Part shown: piece by piece, positions 62,878-64,000 of the stretch
How positions within the stretch are numbered: position 1 is the stretch's first letter
Layout of the letters: each line of letters starts with the position of its first letter
Source of the DNA: Motilimonas pumila
GTDB lineage: Bacteria > Pseudomonadota > Gammaproteobacteria > Enterobacterales > CBDFNC01
Assembly (NCBI RefSeq): GCF_003596335.1
Contig: NZ_QZCH01000002.1
Coordinates: forward strand, 248,001 to 312,000
Length of the DNA: 64,000 nucleotides
Reading direction: 5' to 3'
Position numbers and translations under genes: made by a program
Notes under the pieces: model-generated
The model's input: the letters and a program-made list of their open reading frames with translations, nothing else
Told to the model about the DNA's origin: nothing
Database searches by the model: none

Positions 62878-64000
62878 TTACAAGCTTTTACGTAAGCGAG
62901 CGTAATAAAAGCCGTCCATATTATCTTGTCCTGGTAATATCTGCCAACCAGGGTGTTCTGGCGTATCTTCACTATTGATAGGAACTAAGCTTGCGTCAGG
63001 GGTTGCCGCTAAGAAAGCCCTAATTTGTTCTACGTTCTCAATCGCCAGAACCGAACAAGTAGCGTACAACAAGGTGCCACCAGGTTTAAGTAATTGCCAG
63101 TTCGCCTGTAATATTGCCTGTTGTAATTTGCTTAGCTCAATAATGTCGCTGTCACGGCGTAACCATTTTATATCCGGATGCCGGCGGATAACGCCCGTTG
63201 CACTACACGGGGCGTCCAGTAAGATGCGGTCAAACAGTTGTTGATCCCACCAATCGTTAGGTTGGCTCGCGTCGCCATGGATCAACTCTGCGTGGAGTCC
63301 AATGCGATCTAAGTTCTGTTGCACCCGCTCAAGCCGTTTAGCATCAAAATCGACGGCTGTTAAATGGCTAATGCCGGGCTGTATTTCTAGCAGGTGAGCG
63401 GTTTTACCGCCGGGCGCTGCGCAGGCATCAAGAATACGCTCGTTGGCTTGGGGGGCCAGCAAGCTCGCCGCCATTTGTGCCGCTGCATCTTGCACGGAAG
63501 CATCACCTTGCATAAAGCTTGGGAGTTTGCTGACGTCGGTCGGTTTTTCTAACATCAAGGCGTGGGGAGAAATTGCGCTAACGTCACTGACAATGTCTTG
63601 TTCTGCTAAAAGGGCTTGGTATTCTGCGGTGCTATGTCTTTGCTGGTTAACTCTTAACCACATAGGAGAGCGCTCGTTCGCTGCCGCTAAAATCGCTTCA
63701 TATTGAGCGGGGTAGTCATGCTGTAAGCGTTTGATAAGCCAGTTAGGGTGGCAAAACACTAGGCTGGGCTTGTCGCTGGCAGCCGCAATTAACTCATCCT
63801 GTTGACGTTGAAAATTACGCAGCACCGCGTTGACTAACCCTTTAAGGCCAGGCGCTTTTAAGGTTTTGATGCCATTTACCGTATCTGCGACTGCCGCATG
63901 GGCAGGGATCCGAGTGTACAGAATTTGATAGATGCCAACCAAGACCAAAAAGTGCAATGGACGCTTTTTACCGGTTAACGGTTTATCCATCAATTGCTTG
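62878..64000 (-). CDS. rsmB: 16S rRNA (cytosine967-C5)-methyltransferase, 5' end beyond the window
   Basis: C-terminal 373 residues or so of RsmB, which methylates C967 of 16S rRNA using SAM. Seen: NusB-like part (KKRPLHFLVLVGIYQILYTRIPAHAAVADTV), SAM motif DACAAPGGKTAHLLE, LDAPCSATGVIRRHPDIKWLRR with a conserved Cys, and LLYATCSVL with the catalytic Cys. The frame is open to base 64000 (Lys-Gln-Leu-Met), so about 65 residues are missing. Downstream of the presumed fmt (outside). Confidence 0.94.
   Translation of the reverse strand, partial: KQLMDKPLTGKKRPLHFLVLVGIYQILYTRIPAHAAVADTVNGIKTLKAPGLKGLVNAVLRNFQRQQDELIAAASDKPSLVFCHPNWLIKRLQHDYPAQYEAILAAANERSPMWLRVNQQRHSTAEYQALLAEQDIVSDVSAISPHALMLEKPTDVSKLPSFMQGDASVQDAAAQMAASLLAPQANERILDACAAPGGKTAHLLEIQPGISHLTAVDFDAKRLERVQQNLDRIGLHAELIHGDASQPNDWWDQQLFDRILLDAPCSATGVIRRHPDIKWLRRDSDIIELSKLQQAILQANWQLLKPGGTLLYATCSVLAIENVEQIRAFLAATPDASLVPINSEDTPEHPGWQILPGQDNMDGFYYARLRKSL

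Noticed and set aside
1..64000. CRISPR arrays, prophage or toxin-antitoxin modules
   Set aside because: No repeat-spacer pattern, phage gene block or recognisable toxin pair found on reading.

Overview
The window reads as chromosomal DNA of a marine-type gammaproteobacterium, most likely an Alteromonadales-like lineage (Shewanella/Psychromonas/Agarivorans-type relatives). Pointers are the pip-dtd pair, the long class II IlvC with divergent ilvY, the tcdA/csdE/csdA sulfur-tRNA block, MiaE, UbiK, the rsmB-trkA-trkH order and a giant single-chain acyl-CoA carboxylase. Base composition looks mid-40s % G+C apart from one AT-rich patch. I see no rRNA, tRNA, CRISPR array, prophage or complete insertion sequence. 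The species assignment is inference.

Layout. 1-6.2 kb: prolyl aminopeptidase and D-aminoacyl-tRNA deacylase (+), a membrane acyltransferase (-), a lone type IV pilin-like gene and a large M16 protease (+). 6.2-8.5 kb: an AT-rich three-gene glycan module on the minus strand (initiating sugar-phosphate transferase, epimerase, GT2). 8.7-12.8 kb: ubiK, an AAC(3)-like acetyltransferase, ilvY and divergent ilvC, then a tiny secreted protein. 12.9-15.6 kb: tcdA behind an apparently structured leader, convergent with csdA-csdE. 15.7-25.3 kb: acrylyl-CoA reductase-like enzyme, periplasmic-type aspartyl protease with PDZ, diguanylate cyclase, a kinase with an altered DFG motif, a GH20 glycosidase, an orphan small gene, a sensor-like membrane protein, miaE and a RAYT-type transposase relative lacking the expected tyrosine. 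25.5-27.6 kb: rep helicase.

27.7-48.6 kb is the main accessory region: two converging polysaccharide operons. The plus-strand arm holds a CapK/PaaK-like AMP ligase, an exosortase-type O-ligase, a membrane sulfatase-like protein, a secreted TPR protein and two glycosyltransferases. The minus-strand arm holds a VanZ-VanZ-heparinase fusion, an AsnB-like amidotransferase without its N-terminal cysteine, a sulfotransferase, a deacetylase-like protein, two glycosyltransferases, a Wzx-type flippase and a pyruvyltransferase. Together they look like a system that builds, exports and modifies (sulfate, pyruvate, possibly amide or phospho groups) an extracellular polysaccharide. Several enzymes carry unusual active sites. 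No exosortase, Wza/Wzc or initiating transferase lies inside the arms; the initiating transferase at 6.3 kb could serve it.

48.7-64 kb: the 1521-residue carboxylase with a divergent LysR regulator, a LytS/LytR two-component pair, a small secreted protein, SirB2, a small membrane protein and RmuC, an unlisted 59-residue secreted ORF, a glycerophosphodiester phosphodiesterase, and trkH-trkA-rsmB, with rsmB running off the right edge.
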